Assembly (NCBI RefSeq): GCF_027942865.1
Contig: NC_134526.1
Location: forward strand, 33,236,263 to 33,300,262
DNA length: 64,000 bases
Origin: Odontesthes bonariensis
Taxonomy: Eukaryota; Chordata; Actinopteri; Atheriniformes; Atherinopsidae
Reading direction: 5' to 3'
A model generated the notes under the pieces. The model was given only the letters and a program-made list of their open reading frames with translations, was not told where the DNA came from and ran no database searches. The position numbers and the translations under genes were made by a program. Positions 1 to 11,159 of this stretch are shown here, piece after piece. Within the stretch, counting starts at the first letter, position 1. Every line of letters starts with the position of its first letter.

Positions 1-228
1 TGTTGTTACCGGTAATCTGACTGTAAAGCGTATTGAGCTGCAAGTCTTGTATGTTACGATCACAAGTACCGGTATAATGTTGAGGCTGGCCAGAGAAATC
101 GTTGGTTCTAATTATAGACCCGGCCTGTATAAGAGTCCGGCCAGTATTTACCTCCTCCGACAGCGAGACCGGCCAATATTAGAATCCCGGCCAGTAATGG
201 AATACAGGCCAATATTAGAGGATTTACG
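1..228. repeat. Short degenerate direct repeats, unassigned
   Basis: No gene is seen. Four imperfect copies of a motif like CCGGCCARTATTA lie at about 137, 169, 187 and 206, spaced about 18-32 bases apart. The stretch ends where recognisable L2 3' untranslated sequence begins near 229. It replaces the distal 3' UTR and tail that other L2 copies here possess, so it is either an insertion or the flank of a truncated element. I cannot assign it to a family. Confidence 0.4.
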
Positions 229-411
229 GTATACATAGAGTAAAGTGAGGAAAGGTGTGATAGATGAGGCCCCCCAGCAGTCTAGGCCTATAGCAGCTTA
301 ACTATGGGATGTTTCAGGATCACCTGAGCCATCCCTAACTATAAGCTTTATAAAAAAGGAAAGTTTTAAGCCTGGTCTTAAAAGTGGAAAGGGTGTCTGC
401 TTCCCGGACAT

Positions 412-3268
412 TTACTGGCAGCTGGTTCCACAGAGAGGGGCCTGATAACTGAAGGCTCTGCCTCCCATTCTACTTTTAGAAACTCTGGGAACCTCAAGTA
501 AACCTGCAGTTTGGGAACGAAGTGCTCTGTTAGGAAAATATCTTACAATGAGATCTTTAAGATATGATGGAGCTCGGTCATTAAGAGCTTTATATGTAAG
601 GAGAAGAATCTTAAATTCTATTCTGAATTTAACAGGGAGCCAATGAAGAGAAGCTAAAACTGGAGAAATATGATCTCTCCTGTTAGTTCTCATCAAAACT
701 CTGGCTGCAGCATTTTGGATCAACTGGAGGCTTTTCAGAGAATATGTGGGACAGCCCAATAATAAAGAATTACAGCAGTACAATCCTGAAGTAACAAATG
801 CATGGAGCAGTTTTTCTGCATCACTCTGAGACAAGATATTCCTGATTTTAACAATATTACGAAGATGAAAGAAGGCAGTCCTAGAAACCTGTTTTATATG
901 CGAGTCAAATGATAAATTCTGGTCAAAAATAACTCCAAGGTTCCTCACTGTAGAACTAGAAGCCAAGGAAATACCATCTAGAGTAACTATGTAGCTAGAC
1001 AATTTCTCCCTGAAACGCTCAGGTCCAAAGATAACGACTTCAGTTTTGTCTGAATTTAGAAGCAGACAGTTCTGAGTCATCCAGGTCTTTATGTCTTTAA
1101 GACATGCTTGTAGTCTGACCAACCTATTGGGTTCATCTGGTTTTATAGATAAGTACAACTGGGTATCATCAGCATAGCAATGGAAATTTATGCCATGCTG
1201 TCTAATAATGTTACCTAATGGAAGCATGTATAAAGTGAAAAGAATCGGTCCAAGCACAGAACCCTGGGGAACTCCATGACTTACTCTGGTGTGTGAGGAA
1301 GATTCTTCATTTACAAGAACAAACTGAAATCTATCAGATAAATATGACTTAAACCAGCCTAATGCAGTTCCTTTAATCCCAATAACATGTTCAAGTCTGT
1401 GTAATAAGATACTGTGATCGACCGTATCAAATGCAGCACTGAGATCCAACAGAACAAGCACAGACACAAGTCCGCTATCAGAGGCTAAGAGGAGATCATT
1501 GGTAACTTTCAGCAGTGCAGTTTCTGTGCTATGATGCACTCTGAATCCTGACTGAAACTCTTCAAACAGATTATTTCTGTGTAAGTGATCACAAAGCTGA
1601 GCTGCAACTATTTTTTCAAGAACTTTAGACATAAAAGGGAGATTGGATATAGGTCTATAATGAGCCAACACTTCTGAATCAAGAGTAGGTTTTTTAAGTA
1701 AAGGTTTAATTACAGCAACCTTAAAAGTCTGAGGTACATATCCTGTCAACAGACAGATTGATCAAATCCAATATGGAAGTGTCAATTAATGGGAAAACCT
1801 CCTTGAACAGTCTGGTTGGGATTGGGTCTAAAACTCAAGTTGATGGTTTAGAAGAGACTATTGCTGTTGTTAGTTCAGAGAGATCAACTGGACAGAAGCT
1901 GTCTAAATACAAATCAGGTTCTAAAGATACTTCTAAAGCTGCTGTACTTGATGATACATCACTGATAATAGTGGGAAGGACTCCATCAATCTTCTCTCTG
2001 ATAGAAACAATTTTATTAATATAGAAGCTCATGAAATCATCACTGCTGAGAGTTAAAGGAATACCTGGCTCAGCAGAGCTCGGACTCTTAGTCAGACTGG
2101 CTACAGTGCTGAAAAGAAACCTGGGAGACTCTTCTAAATTAGAGGAACGCCACTGTCTCTCCAGCTTTCTTGCAGTCTGCTTTAAAGCACGCAGCTGTGA
2201 ATTATACCAAGGAGCCAACCTCTTCTGACTGATTACCTTCCTTTTCAGAGGGGCAACATTGTCCATTGCTGTACGCATTGAAACTATAGTGCAGTCAACA
2301 AGAGAGTCAAGTGCTGCTGGAGTAAAGTTTAGGTAGTCGTCCTCTGTCATATCTGCACATGGCAGTGAAGAAAAGGATGATGGAATTAACTCTTTAAATC
2401 TGGTTACAGCATCCTCTGATAGACACCTTCTATATGTACATTTCTTCTCAGAAACTGTATAGTCAAGTAATGTAAACTCAAAGGTTATCAGAAAATGGTC
2501 AGATAAGAGGGAACACTGTTAACTGTTCACTCTCAATGCCATAAGTCAGCACAAGATCAAGGGTGTGATTAAGGCAGTGAGTCGGTCTGTGAACACTCTG
2601 AGAAAATCCAATAGAGTCCAATATAGAATTAAAGTTCATATTCAGGCTGTCATTTTCAACATCTACATGAATATTAAAGTCACCCACTACAATGACTTTA
2701 TCTGTACTCAGCACTAACTGGGATAAAAACTCTGAGAATTCAGACAGAAACTCAGAATAAGGGCCAGGTGGACGATACACAACAACAAACACAAGAGGTT
2801 TCTGGGATTTCCACTTTGCGTGGGAAAAACTGAGAATCAGAGATTCAAAAGAGCTCAAACTAATCTTGGGTCTGGGACTGATGAGTAACCCTGATCTGAA
2901 AATAGCTGCCACTCCTCCTCCTCTGCCTGTGGTTCCAGGAACGTGAACATTTAAACAGTCAGAGGGAGTTGCTTCATTAATGCTAACATGATGCTAACAT
3001 GATCCTCCTGCTGCAGCCAGGTTTCTGTAAGACAAAATATATCAATATGATGATCACAAATCAACTCATTCACTAACAGAGACTTGGAAAGGAGAGATCT
3101 GATATTCAGCAAACCACATTTAATAGTTTGATGTTTTTGTTCAGTTAAAGTTTTTGTTTTAATAATTTCTTTTTGCACAAGAGGATTTGCTCCTTTTGTG
3201 TTAATTGATTGGGTGGGTAGCAGCAGGTGGGAAGCTGCAGAGAAGTGTGTAAGACTACAACTCTGCAT
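412..3268 (-). pseudogene. L2 copy A ORF2 (endonuclease-RT), broken
   Basis: The encoded polyprotein would nick target DNA with an EEP endonuclease and prime reverse transcription. Endonuclease pieces lie at 2951-3268 ([14 protein letters not shown] start) and 2499-2912 (VVYRPPGPYSEF, VVGDFNIHVDVEN). A linker lies at 1835-2350 and the RT at 412-1749. In the RT piece, motif A ([13 protein letters not shown]) is at residues 101-113, motif B ([10 protein letters not shown]) at 159-168 and catalytic YADD at 192-195. About 33 residues present in copy E are missing near 2130 in the linker. A deletion near 2505 and a shift near 1750 break the frame. The C-terminus is altered and stops early compared with copy E. 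Confidence 0.85.
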
Positions 3269-3289
3269 CCTGGTCTGAGCCCTGGGTTG

Positions 3290-3882
3290 TCATGTTTTAG
3301 GGTGGCAAATAAATTCATCCATATTTCTAGAAATGAGAGCTGCTCCTTCCAAAGTGGGATGGATGCCGTCTCTCCTCATCAGACCAGGTTTTCTCCAGAA
3401 AGATTGCCAATTATCTCTGTAGCCCACATTGTTTGCTGGACACCATCTAGACAGCCAGCGATTGTAGGACGACATGCGGCTAAACATGTCATCACTGGTC
3501 AGATTTGGCAGGGGTCCAGAGAAAACTACGGAGTCCGACATTGTTTTGGCCAAATTTCACACCGATGCAACATTCATTTTAGTGACCTCAGATTGGCGTA
3601 ACCGGGTGTTATTAACGCCGACGTGAATAACTATTTTACCATATTTACGTTTATCCTTAGCCAGCAGTTTTAAATAGGATTCTACGTCGCCCGCTCTGGC
3701 CCCTGGAATGCATTTGACTATGGCCGCTGGTGTCTCTAATGCCACGTTTCTGACTATAGAGCTGCCAGTTACCAGGGTTTTGTCCTCAGCGGGTGTGTCG
3801 CTGAGTGGGGAAAATCTGTTAGAAGCGTGGACAGGTCGATGGTGAACAACGGGCTCAAACTGTGGGTTGCTATGTGAAGTTT
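3290..3882 (-). pseudogene. L2 copy A ORF1, SGNH esterase-like remnant
   Basis: Minus-strand translation gives, in shifted frames, a linker with [13 protein letters not shown], a block with [18 protein letters not shown] and [19 protein letters not shown] (3557-3780), and a C-terminal block with [19 protein letters not shown] (3290-3553). This is the GDSL/SGNH-type esterase domain known from ORF1 of CR1/L2-group LINEs. The DxxH-like dyad (DGIH) is visible. The nucleophile block near 3765 reads TGSSIV where functional relatives have a GDS-type motif. A frameshift lies near 3555. The 5' end is cut at about 3882. Confidence 0.75.
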
Positions 3883-4391
3883 AGATCGGTCGTGTTCAGC
3901 GAATTTAGTGGTGGCCTTGCGCCAGTTTCCGAAGCCATCGGACACAAATGGATTGTCAGCGCGAAAGTGGTCGGGCTGGTCAATTTTTTTTCGATGGCCC
4001 CCACACACGTGAAACACAGGGCACGGTCAGTCTCGGGAACATAGTGCAGCCAAGTCCACTTATTGAACCAGGCGGGCAAAAATGACCTGCCGGACGATTC
4101 GTTTCCAAAATGTCGGCTGGGGAAACTATATTTGAAGGGCTGGAAGGGTTTATTACCAGTGGGAAGCAGCGGCCTACATCCATTGTTGGTGGTGGCGGCG
4201 GGAGGTGCACACGCAGGGCCATTCTCCAGCGGCAGCATGGCAGGTTGTGGACCGTTATCTCCATTCTCTGCGACTGCGATCCCATTAACTGCAGCAGTGT
4301 TACCATCCCCAACATGCTTCTCCTCCTCCGCGAGCCGGCTGACTTTGGGCATAGAGCCACTAAAAAAATCTAAAATCCTTTTTTGAGACAT
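3883..4391 (-). pseudogene. TTF-type zinc-finger N-terminus of hAT transposase
   Basis: The protein starts with MSQKRILDFFSGS, a typical opening of TTF/ZMYM1-like hAT proteins. It continues to the zinc-finger core with KPFQPFKYSFPSRHFG, SFLPAWFNKWTWLHYV and CFTC. After a one-base frameshift near 3960 it continues with NPFVSDGFGNWRKATTKF and a terminal KLHIAT. The domain (DNA binding) is recognisable but the downstream DUF4371/hAT dimerisation and RNase-H-like parts are missing. Directly next to it, in another frame, is the L2 ORF1 esterase linker, so this is a truncated gene fused to foreign sequence. Confidence 0.7.
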
Positions 4392-5130
4392 ATCTCAGCG
4401 CTGAATAAATGAATGAATGAATGAATGAATGAATGAATGAAGGAAATGCAATAATATCCACAATGCACAGCGTTAGCAATGTCACCACGTTGACGTTATG
4501 AACTTATTTTAAACAGTATTTTTTAATTATTAAGAAACTCTACTGAACAATATACCATTGTGTACACCAAAAAATGACAATTATTTTACGTGTTTTAAGG
4601 TGTTTATTGATTCATGTTGGGCTTGAGATTATGAATGCAAAGCAATACCATCAATGCATAACGTCACCACGTTCAGAACTGAACATTTTAACAGTAGCCT
4701 AGGCCTATTTGTATCATTAAGAAACTGTAGGCCCTTCTTAACTTTATTTTTGTTTAACCTTTTTTTTTACTCTTTTATTATGTTTATCGATGCATTTGTA
4801 ATGGATGCAAACTAGCAGAGAACAGTCGAGTCTAAGCATAGGCTACATAAGTAAACTGCGCTGTCTCGCATTACGGAGTAGCTACAGATCTCAATAGCAA
4901 CTTTGGAATGGTAGACCGGAGCAGTGGCTCAGTTGTTAAGAGACGTGCTTCCGTTGCTTGAGTCGGAACGTTTGTGTTTTGAGACGCGTGTACGAATCCC
5001 GATTGGAGGAGACTGTACAATAGGTTTTCATGAAATATATTTTTGTTAGCTCCCCACCATCTCGCAATGCACATTCAGCAGGGGGTGCAGCCGCACCCCC
5101 TGCACCCCTAGTTCCCACGGCTATGCTGAC
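3883..5130 (-). mobile_element. 5' part of a hAT transposon with TTF zinc finger
   Basis: On the minus strand a coding start at 4391 opens a TTF-type zinc-finger region like that of hAT transposases related to ZMYM1. It is preceded by about 740 bases of non-coding sequence containing a GAAT microsatellite (4410-4441) and ending near 5060-5130 in a GC-rich stretch with alternating GGGGTGC and GCACCCC blocks, which resembles a hAT terminus. The catalytic hAT core and 3' end are absent, since L2 copy A sequence takes over at 3882. The exact 5' boundary is uncertain. Confidence 0.6.
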
Positions 5131-5397
5131 ACATGGAGCAGGTGAAAGCAGGAGATGGAGGGAGAGAACTGGTAGCCATGCTACGCTAGAGAACCAGACA
5201 CACCGCTAAAAAGTGAGATTAAAGATCTGTAGGAGTGTGTTAGAACAGAACAGGTATGCTATAGAGTTTAACTATGCAAAATTGTGTAAGTTATAGATAG
5301 AAATAAAGTGATTATCAGTAGTCCAAGCGGAGCAAGAAATTCCACAGTGCACAAGCAAGGTAACAGGAAGTGATGCAATACGTCTTACCGCAAAGCG
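5131..5397. other. Intervening sequence, no gene seen
   Basis: Between the hAT fragment and L2 copy B I see no coding capacity, RNA gene or clear repeat. The start of copy B at about 5398 is an abrupt loss of similarity just inside its reverse transcriptase C-terminus. Confidence 0.4.
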
Positions 5398-7910
5398 TCA
5401 CAGCGTCACAAATTCATTCATGTATTCTGGACCTAAACCATTCCGTGATTTGTAGACGAGTAGCAGAACTTTAAAATCTATTCTGTATCTGACCGGGAGC
5501 CGATGTAAGGACCTGAGAACTGGGGTGATGTGATGTGATCTCTTTGTTCTGGTTAAAACTCGGGCTGCAGCGTTCTGAATGAGCTGCAGCTGTTTGAGAC
5601 TCTTTTGGGGGAGTCCAGTCAGAAGACCATTACAGTAGTCAAGTCTGTTGGAGATGAAAGCATGAATCAGCTTCTCCTGATCTGTTTGGGACATGAAACC
5701 CTTCATTCTGGATATGTTCTTAAGTTGATAAAAGGCTGATTTGGTGCCTGATTTGATATGATTGTTGAAGTTCAGGTCTGAGTCTATCAGCACGCCGAGG
5801 TTCCGGACTTGGTCTTTAGTTTCTAGAGACAGTGACTCAAGATGTTTACTGACAGCAAACCTCTTCTCTTTGTTGCCAAACACAATGACCTCAGTTTTTT
5901 CTTGATTTAACTGAAGGAAATTTTGGTTCATCCACTTTTTGACTTGCTCTAAGCAGTCGCACAATGACTCTATAGGACTGCAGTCATCTGGAGACAGTGC
6001 AAGATATATCTGTGTGTCATCTGCATAGCTGTGGTAGTTGACTTTAGAGTTCTTCAGAATTTGACCCAGAGGCAGCATGTATAGAGTGAACAGAAGGGGT
6101 CCAAGAACTGACCCCTGAGGAACTCCACATGTCATAGCCACTCGATCAGATTGATTACTTCCAATAGTCACAAAATAACTCCGCTCCTCCAAGTAGAACC
6201 TGAACCATTCTAGGACTGTCCCGCTGAGTCCTGCCCAGGTTTCCAACCTGTTCAGCAGTATACTGTGATCCACAGTGTCAAATGCAGCACTGAGATCCAA
6301 CAGGACCAGAACTGACACCTTGCCTGAGTCAGTGTTCAACCTTATGTCATTTAACACTTTAATAAGAGCCGTTTCTGTACTGTGGTGAGGTCGGAAGCCT
6401 GACTGAAATTTGTCAAGGAGTCCACTGGAGTTCAAGAAGTTACTGAGTTGATTAAAAACCACTTTCTCAACAATCTTGGCTATAAAAGGAAGATTTGAGA
6501 TGGGTCTGTAGTTGGTTAAAATGGAAGCATCCAATGTTGTCTTTTTTAGGAGTGGCTTGATGGCAGCTAATTTTAAGGGTTTAGGAAACGTGCCTGATTG
6601 AAGTGAGCAGTTTATTATTTGCTGCAAATCTGTTTGGACAGAGCTTACAATAGTTTTAAAGAAGTGAGATGGCATTGTGTCAAGACAGGATATCGATGGT
6701 TTAAGATGCTGGACTGTTTCTTCTATGGTTTTTTGGTCAACTGTATTGAATTCTGACATCATAGTTAATTGATTAGGTGGTTTTAAAGATTGCGTCATTT
6801 TATTATTTTGCTGATTTATGTTGATATTTAGCCTTATAGATTTGATTTTTTTTCATTGAAAAAGCAAGCAAATTCATTGCATTTTTCTGTGGAACAGAGT
6901 TCTGAAACTATCTGTTTTGGGGGGGTTGTCAGCTTATTAACCATAGCAAACAGAGCACGAGTGTTGTTGATGTTCTTATTAATCATTTCAGATAAGTGTT
7001 GCTGTCTAGCCCGGAGTAACCCGTGGTTAAAATTACAAAGACTTTGTTTGTAGAGGTCATGGTGAATTTGAAGTTTAGTTTTTCTCCATTTACGCTCTGC
7101 TTTCCTGCATTCTGTTTTCAAGGCCTTTACCATCATAGTGTTTCTCCATGGTGTTCGCTTTCCGCTCAAGATCATCTTATTTTTAACAGGTGCAACAGTA
7201 TCCATGACATTTGAGATTTTCAAGTTAAAGTTATCTAAGAGTTCATCAACTGTCTCTGCACTCGCAGTTGATGACATAGCTATAACTTCCATAAACTTAG
7301 CACTGGTATTCTCATTTATGTACCTTTTTCTAACAGACACACGGGTTAACTGAATGTTTGGAGTTAACTGTAAGTCAGAGAACACACAGAAATGATCAGA
7401 GAGCGCCAAGTCCTTGATATCAACAGAAGAAATGTCAACACCTTTAGAGATAACCAGATCCAGTGTGTGGCCTCGAGTATGTGTGGGTCCATTCACATGT
7501 TGAAGGAGGCCAAAAGTGTCAAGTAGAGAGCAGAGTTCTTTGGCATTAGTGTCCATGTTATTGTCCATGTGAATGTTAAAATCCCCTGTTATGATAAAAA
7601 AGTTATAGTCAGTGCAGATAACTGACAGCAGTTCAGCAAACTCATCAAAGAGAGTTCCTGGGTATCTTGGTGGTCTATAAATGATTAGAAAGATAACTTT
7701 TGGATCCCCCTTTACTAAAAAAAAGAGATATTCAAAAGAGCTAAAATCACCAAGTAAAATTTCTTTGCACTGAAAGACTGATTTAAAAATGGCGGCAACT
7801 CCCCCGCCCTTCTTACCACTTTGACACTTATTGATAAAACCTTATTGCCTCATTGAGAATGGTATCACAGCTACATTCAGTCAGCCATGTTTCACTAAGA
7901 AATAAAAAGT
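5398..7910 (-). pseudogene. L2 copy B ORF2 (endonuclease-RT)
   Basis: The endonuclease part carries IITGDFNIHMDNNMDTN, GHTLDLVIS and ALSDHFCVFSDL. The RT part (6798 downwards) carries LKPLLKK-like priming sequence, motif [14 protein letters not shown], motif [11 protein letters not shown], catalytic SYADDTQIY, then the conserved C-terminal HRLPVRYRIDFKVLLL. The two parts are separated only by one frameshift in an eight-T run at 6847-6854. Correcting this would join them, so this is either a recent disabling mutation or a sequence error. Stop codons occur upstream near 7800-7860. The C-terminus stops at 5398 for lack of sequence. Confidence 0.8.
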
Positions 7911-7918
7911 CTAGATTA

Positions 7919-8944
7919 TAGATAGATAGATAAATACTTTATTCATCCCAATTTGGGAAATTGTTTTGTTGCAGCAGCATACAGTAAAATATATGAAAAC
8001 AATTAAAGTAAAAACAAGCAAAAATAATAGAATAGAATAAAATAAATATAAAATAAAATAAAATAAAAATAGTGAATAAACATTCGCTATATACAAATCT
8101 GCAGTAATTTTTTTTTTCTTTGTTATTGTTTTTTAGAAGAGACTTCAAGCCTATTGAGGTTGAAGTTCTCTTCCAGCCAGAGGGGAGGTGTTGTATATGG
8201 TGATGGCTGCTGGTAGGAAGGATTTCCTGAATCGGTCCTTGTGACAGCGGAGCTGGATGAGCCTGTTGGAAGAGGAGCTCCAAAGTCCAACCAGCAGCTG
8301 GTGGAGAGGATGGGTGGGGTTATCCATGATGGATAACAGTTTGTTCAGTGTCCTCCTCTCCACCACAGATTCAAATGAGTCCAGTTTGCAGCCGATGACA
8401 GAACCAGCCTTCTTAATAAGTTTATTAAGCCTGCTGGCGTCACCGGCTCTGATGCTGTTCCCCCAGCAGACCACAGCGAAGAAGAGTGCACTGGCAACAA
8501 CAGACTGATAGAACATCTCCAACATCTTGCTGCACACGTTGAAGGATCTCAGCTTCCTCAGAAAATAGAGTCGGCTCATCCCCTTCTTGTAAACAGCATC
8601 GGTGTTGGTCCTCCAGTTCAGTCCGTTGTCCAGGTGCACTCCCAGGTACTTGTAGTCCTCCACCACAGAAACGTCCTCTCCCAAAACGCACAGAGGCTTT
8701 GGAGCCGTCCTCCTCCTTCTGAAGTCAATGACCATCTCTCTGGTCTTTGCCACATTCAGAAGCAGGTGATTTCTGCCAGACCAATCCACAAAATCCTCTA
8801 CCAGCGCTCTGTACTCCCCCTCCTGTCCATCCCGTATACACCCAACAACCGCAGAGTCATCCGAAAACTTCTGCAAGTGGCATGACTCTGAGTTGTATTT
8901 AAAGTCTGTGGTATACAAGGTAAACAGGAAAGGAGACAGCACAG
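7919..8944 (-). mobile_element. Rex1 non-LTR retrotransposon, 5'-truncated
   Basis: A LINE fragment inserted in L2 copy B. Its 3' tail is a GATA tandem repeat (7920-7932), followed on the minus strand's upstream side by about 220 bases of A/T-rich 3' UTR and a coding end at 8151. The encoded RT matches the fish Rex1 family as I know it. Removing 7919-8944 restores the L2 reading MIMTYNLDFLF, with the pentamer TATAG present at both edges as a likely target-site duplication. The truncation is just upstream of the catalytic SDD. Confidence 0.8.
8151..8942 (-). pseudogene. Rex1 reverse transcriptase, C-terminal half
   Basis: The open frame begins at MLSPFLFTLYTTDF, in the motif B/C region. It contains the catalytic block KFSDDSAVVGC (residues 25-35), the thumb region NHLLLNVAKTREMVIDFRR and VVEDYKYLGVHLDNGLNW, and the Rex1-typical end with KSFLPAAITIYNTS. 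There is no internal stop. The N-terminal RT motifs and endonuclease are absent because of 5' truncation, the normal result of incomplete target-primed reverse transcription, so no functional protein is expected. Confidence 0.8.
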
Positions 8945-9031
8945 GTATAGGTCATGATCATGTCATTTACTAAGAGGGATTTGTTAGCTAGTGATCTGAT
9001 ATTGAGTAGGGCTAATCTTGTGGAGAGATAG

Positions 9032-9284
9032 TACAGGGCAGCCATTTTGGGTCTGCTCTCATAAGCAGTATTAGAACAGGGCAGCCATCTTGGCTCTGCC
9101 CTCATAAGCAGTATTAGTACAGGGCAGCCATCTTGGCCCTGCCCTCATAAGCAGCATTAGTACAGGGCAGCCATCTTGGCCCTGCCCTCATAAGCAGCAT
9201 TAGTACAGGGCAGCCATCTTGGCCCTGCCCTCATAAGCAGCATTAATACAGGGCAGCCATCTTGGGTCTGGCCTGATAATTAGT
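9032..9284 (+). repeat. 43-bp tandem repeat, about 6 copies
   Basis: Copies start at 9032, 9075, 9118, 9161, 9204 and 9247; the last is partial and diverged. The unit contains GGGCAG and CTGCCC arms around CCATCTTGGC, so each copy can fold into a small hairpin. The middle copies are almost identical, and the first and last are more diverged, as expected for internal expansion. The array sits between L2 copy B and the Harbinger element. Confidence 0.9.
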
Positions 9285-9695
9285 TGCTATGGGAGACAGC
9301 TGTGTGTGTAAGAAATACAGGAGCCAACTGTCAAAAGTGCCCTCACTATAGCCCTTTTTCCATCAGATTCTGTAGCGAATTAAAAGTTATATCGCATTAC
9401 TTTGTTGCGATATAAGATGCGTTCGGTTGGTTTTCCATCAAACAGGACGATTCTAGCGAAATAAAATGACATCACAATGAACGTGCTGATGCGCATTATT
9501 CTGACTCGACCAGATGATTTTCCATTACAAAAGTGGCGAATTGTAGCGAATTAGAATGCTCGGTAGCGGGAATTTAATTGCTCGCGCTGTTATTGTCAGC
9601 CTCCTGTTATAACAGTTGCTATAACTTTCAAGGCTACGTACCTTTTCACCACCGGCTTTCGTTTTATTTATTAGGCTAGTTACTTATTTAGAGTT

Positions 9696-11159
9696 ATGGA
9701 CCGTAGGATAGGACTAAACATGCTGCTAATGCTGCTATGTCAGCTTATAATAGCCGTCAGAAATTTAAGAAGGAGGATGAGAGCGAGGCGAGAATTAATT
9801 ATGCTGCTTCAGGACCACCTTGCCATAGCTCCTCAGAGGGCATCACCACAACCATGGCAGCGAACAAGATCTAGCCTATGGTGGGAAAATGATGTCCTGG
9901 CACATTTCACGGACCGTGAATGGTTGACGTCGTTCCGTATGACGAGGCAGACGTTTGAGCATCTTTGTGACAACTTGCCATCACTTCGGCCGAACCCATC
10001 CAGCCGTAGGCCACCCGTACCTCACAACAAGAGGATCGCCATTGTGATTTACAAGTTGGCCAGCTGTTGTGAGTACAGGGTGGTGGCGGGGAAATTTGGG
10101 GTCAGCATCACAACGGTCCACCGATGTGTATACGCGACGTGCCGAGCCATCACATCAGACCTCCTTCATCTGTATGTAAAGATGCCGTCGGCTGACGAGG
10201 CTCAACAGATCGCCTACAGAAATGCGACGAAACACCACATCCCGCAGGTAGGTTATGTAAACTCGTTATGTCATTCTACATCTGATGGGTCTTCTTTTTG
10301 AAGTAGGCAATTAGCTTGTCGTAAAAGATGCATACAGGGAGTTCAATAACTGTAATTTAATAAACAAAATAGAACATTGCAAGAGAGCTTGTCTACATTT
10401 CTGTAGGCCTACAGTTATTCTGATCACTTGCTGTTTTTACCCTATCAGCTCCACTTTGTGGAGGGGTTGAGCATTGGATTACATTGAACATTTTTCCTCC
10501 CCTCTCTGTAGATCTATGGAGCAATAGATGGGTCCCATATCCCCATTCTCCCTCCCCTGGATGGATACAGGGACTACATCAACAGGAAGCGCTGGGCCTC
10601 TGTGATCTTACAGGCAGTGGTGGATGATCGTGGACTATTTCGCAACATATTTGCTGGAATTCCTGGGAGCAGCCACGATGCCGCTGTGCTGAGACAGTCC
10701 AGTCTATACAAAAACCCTGCATTACGTCCCCAGGCCAGTATAGCCATTGATGACATTGACATTCCCCTGATGGTTGTAGGTGACCCTGCATACCCCCTCC
10801 TTCCCTGGCTTATAAAAGCATTCAACGGCCCCCAGTTAACACCAGCAGAAGAGGCCTTTAACGGGAACCTTAATTCGATCAGAGTGTCTGTGGAGCACAG
10901 TTTTGGGAGACTGAAGGGAAGATGGAGGGTCCTCCACAAGAGAAGCGATATACATCACAGCTTCATGCCCACAGTAATAGCTGCTTGCTGTGTCTTGCAT
11001 AACATCTGTGAAATGGAACACCATGCAGAATATGTTGGTCGACCTCCTGCCCCTGACATTCAGCCACCTGGTCAGCCATGTGATGATGCAGATGTGCATG
11101 ATGCACATTTGGTGAGGGGAGCCATACTTAACCATGTGCAAAATCACATGCACCTTTAA
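9696..11159 (+). CDS. Harbinger transposase (two exons)
   Basis: Exon 1 is 9696-10247 and exon 2 is 10512-11159, joined in phase across a GTAGGT donor and a CTCTCTGTAG acceptor, giving 399 residues. The protein cuts and rejoins transposon ends in the nucleus and is related to vertebrate HARBI1. The N-terminal half has a helix-turn-helix (KLASCCEYRVVAGKFGVS, about 116-133). The DDE_Tnp_4 catalytic residues are visible as D190 (AIDGSH), D275 (GDPAYP) and E312 (SVEHSFGRLKGRW). No internal stop or frameshift is seen and length is normal for the family. I chose the ATG at 9696 as the first Met of the open frame. It could still be active if the Myb partner is functional. Confidence 0.85.
10248..10511 (+). 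other. Intron of Harbinger transposase
   Basis: A GT-AG intron of 264 bases. The donor is CAG then GTAGGT and the acceptor follows a T/C-rich tract ending in CTGTAG. Splicing joins residues HHIPQ to IYGAIDGSH in phase 0, restoring the first catalytic aspartate block. Confidence 0.8.

Larger units (their letters stand above)
229..3882 (-). mobile_element. L2-type LINE, copy A
   Basis: A non-LTR retrotransposon read on the minus strand: an ORF1 esterase remnant (3290-3882), then ORF2 endonuclease and reverse transcriptase (412-3268), then a short 3' UTR. It is nearly identical to copies C (24.8-30.0 kb), D (51.2-57.4 kb) and E (60.7-63.9 kb). Its distal 3' UTR is missing at 228. At 3882 it joins abruptly to a hAT transposon fragment. 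L2 clade placement follows from the RT motifs and from the 3' UTR seen in sister copies, which ends in a GAATTGAATT tail. Several frameshifts and an internal deletion make it inactive. Confidence 0.85.
5398..9042 (-). mobile_element. L2-type LINE, copy B (divergent subfamily), split by Rex1
   Basis: A second L2 subfamily, clearly different in protein sequence from copies A, C, D and E. The minus-strand order is: start of the endonuclease (8948-9042, with LALLNIRSLANKSLLVNDMI), an interrupting Rex1 element (7919-8944), endonuclease continuation (6834-7918) and reverse transcriptase (5398-6798). It lacks the last part of the RT C-terminus and the whole 3' UTR, so its 3' end was deleted. The 5' end is cut at about 9042 next to a 43-bp tandem array. 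Confidence 0.8.

Noticed and set aside
1758..2024. Plus-strand frame [16 protein letters not shown] and its copies at 25504, 56904 and 62399
   Set aside because: They are the opposite strand of the L2 linker coding sequence and recur only because the L2 copies do.
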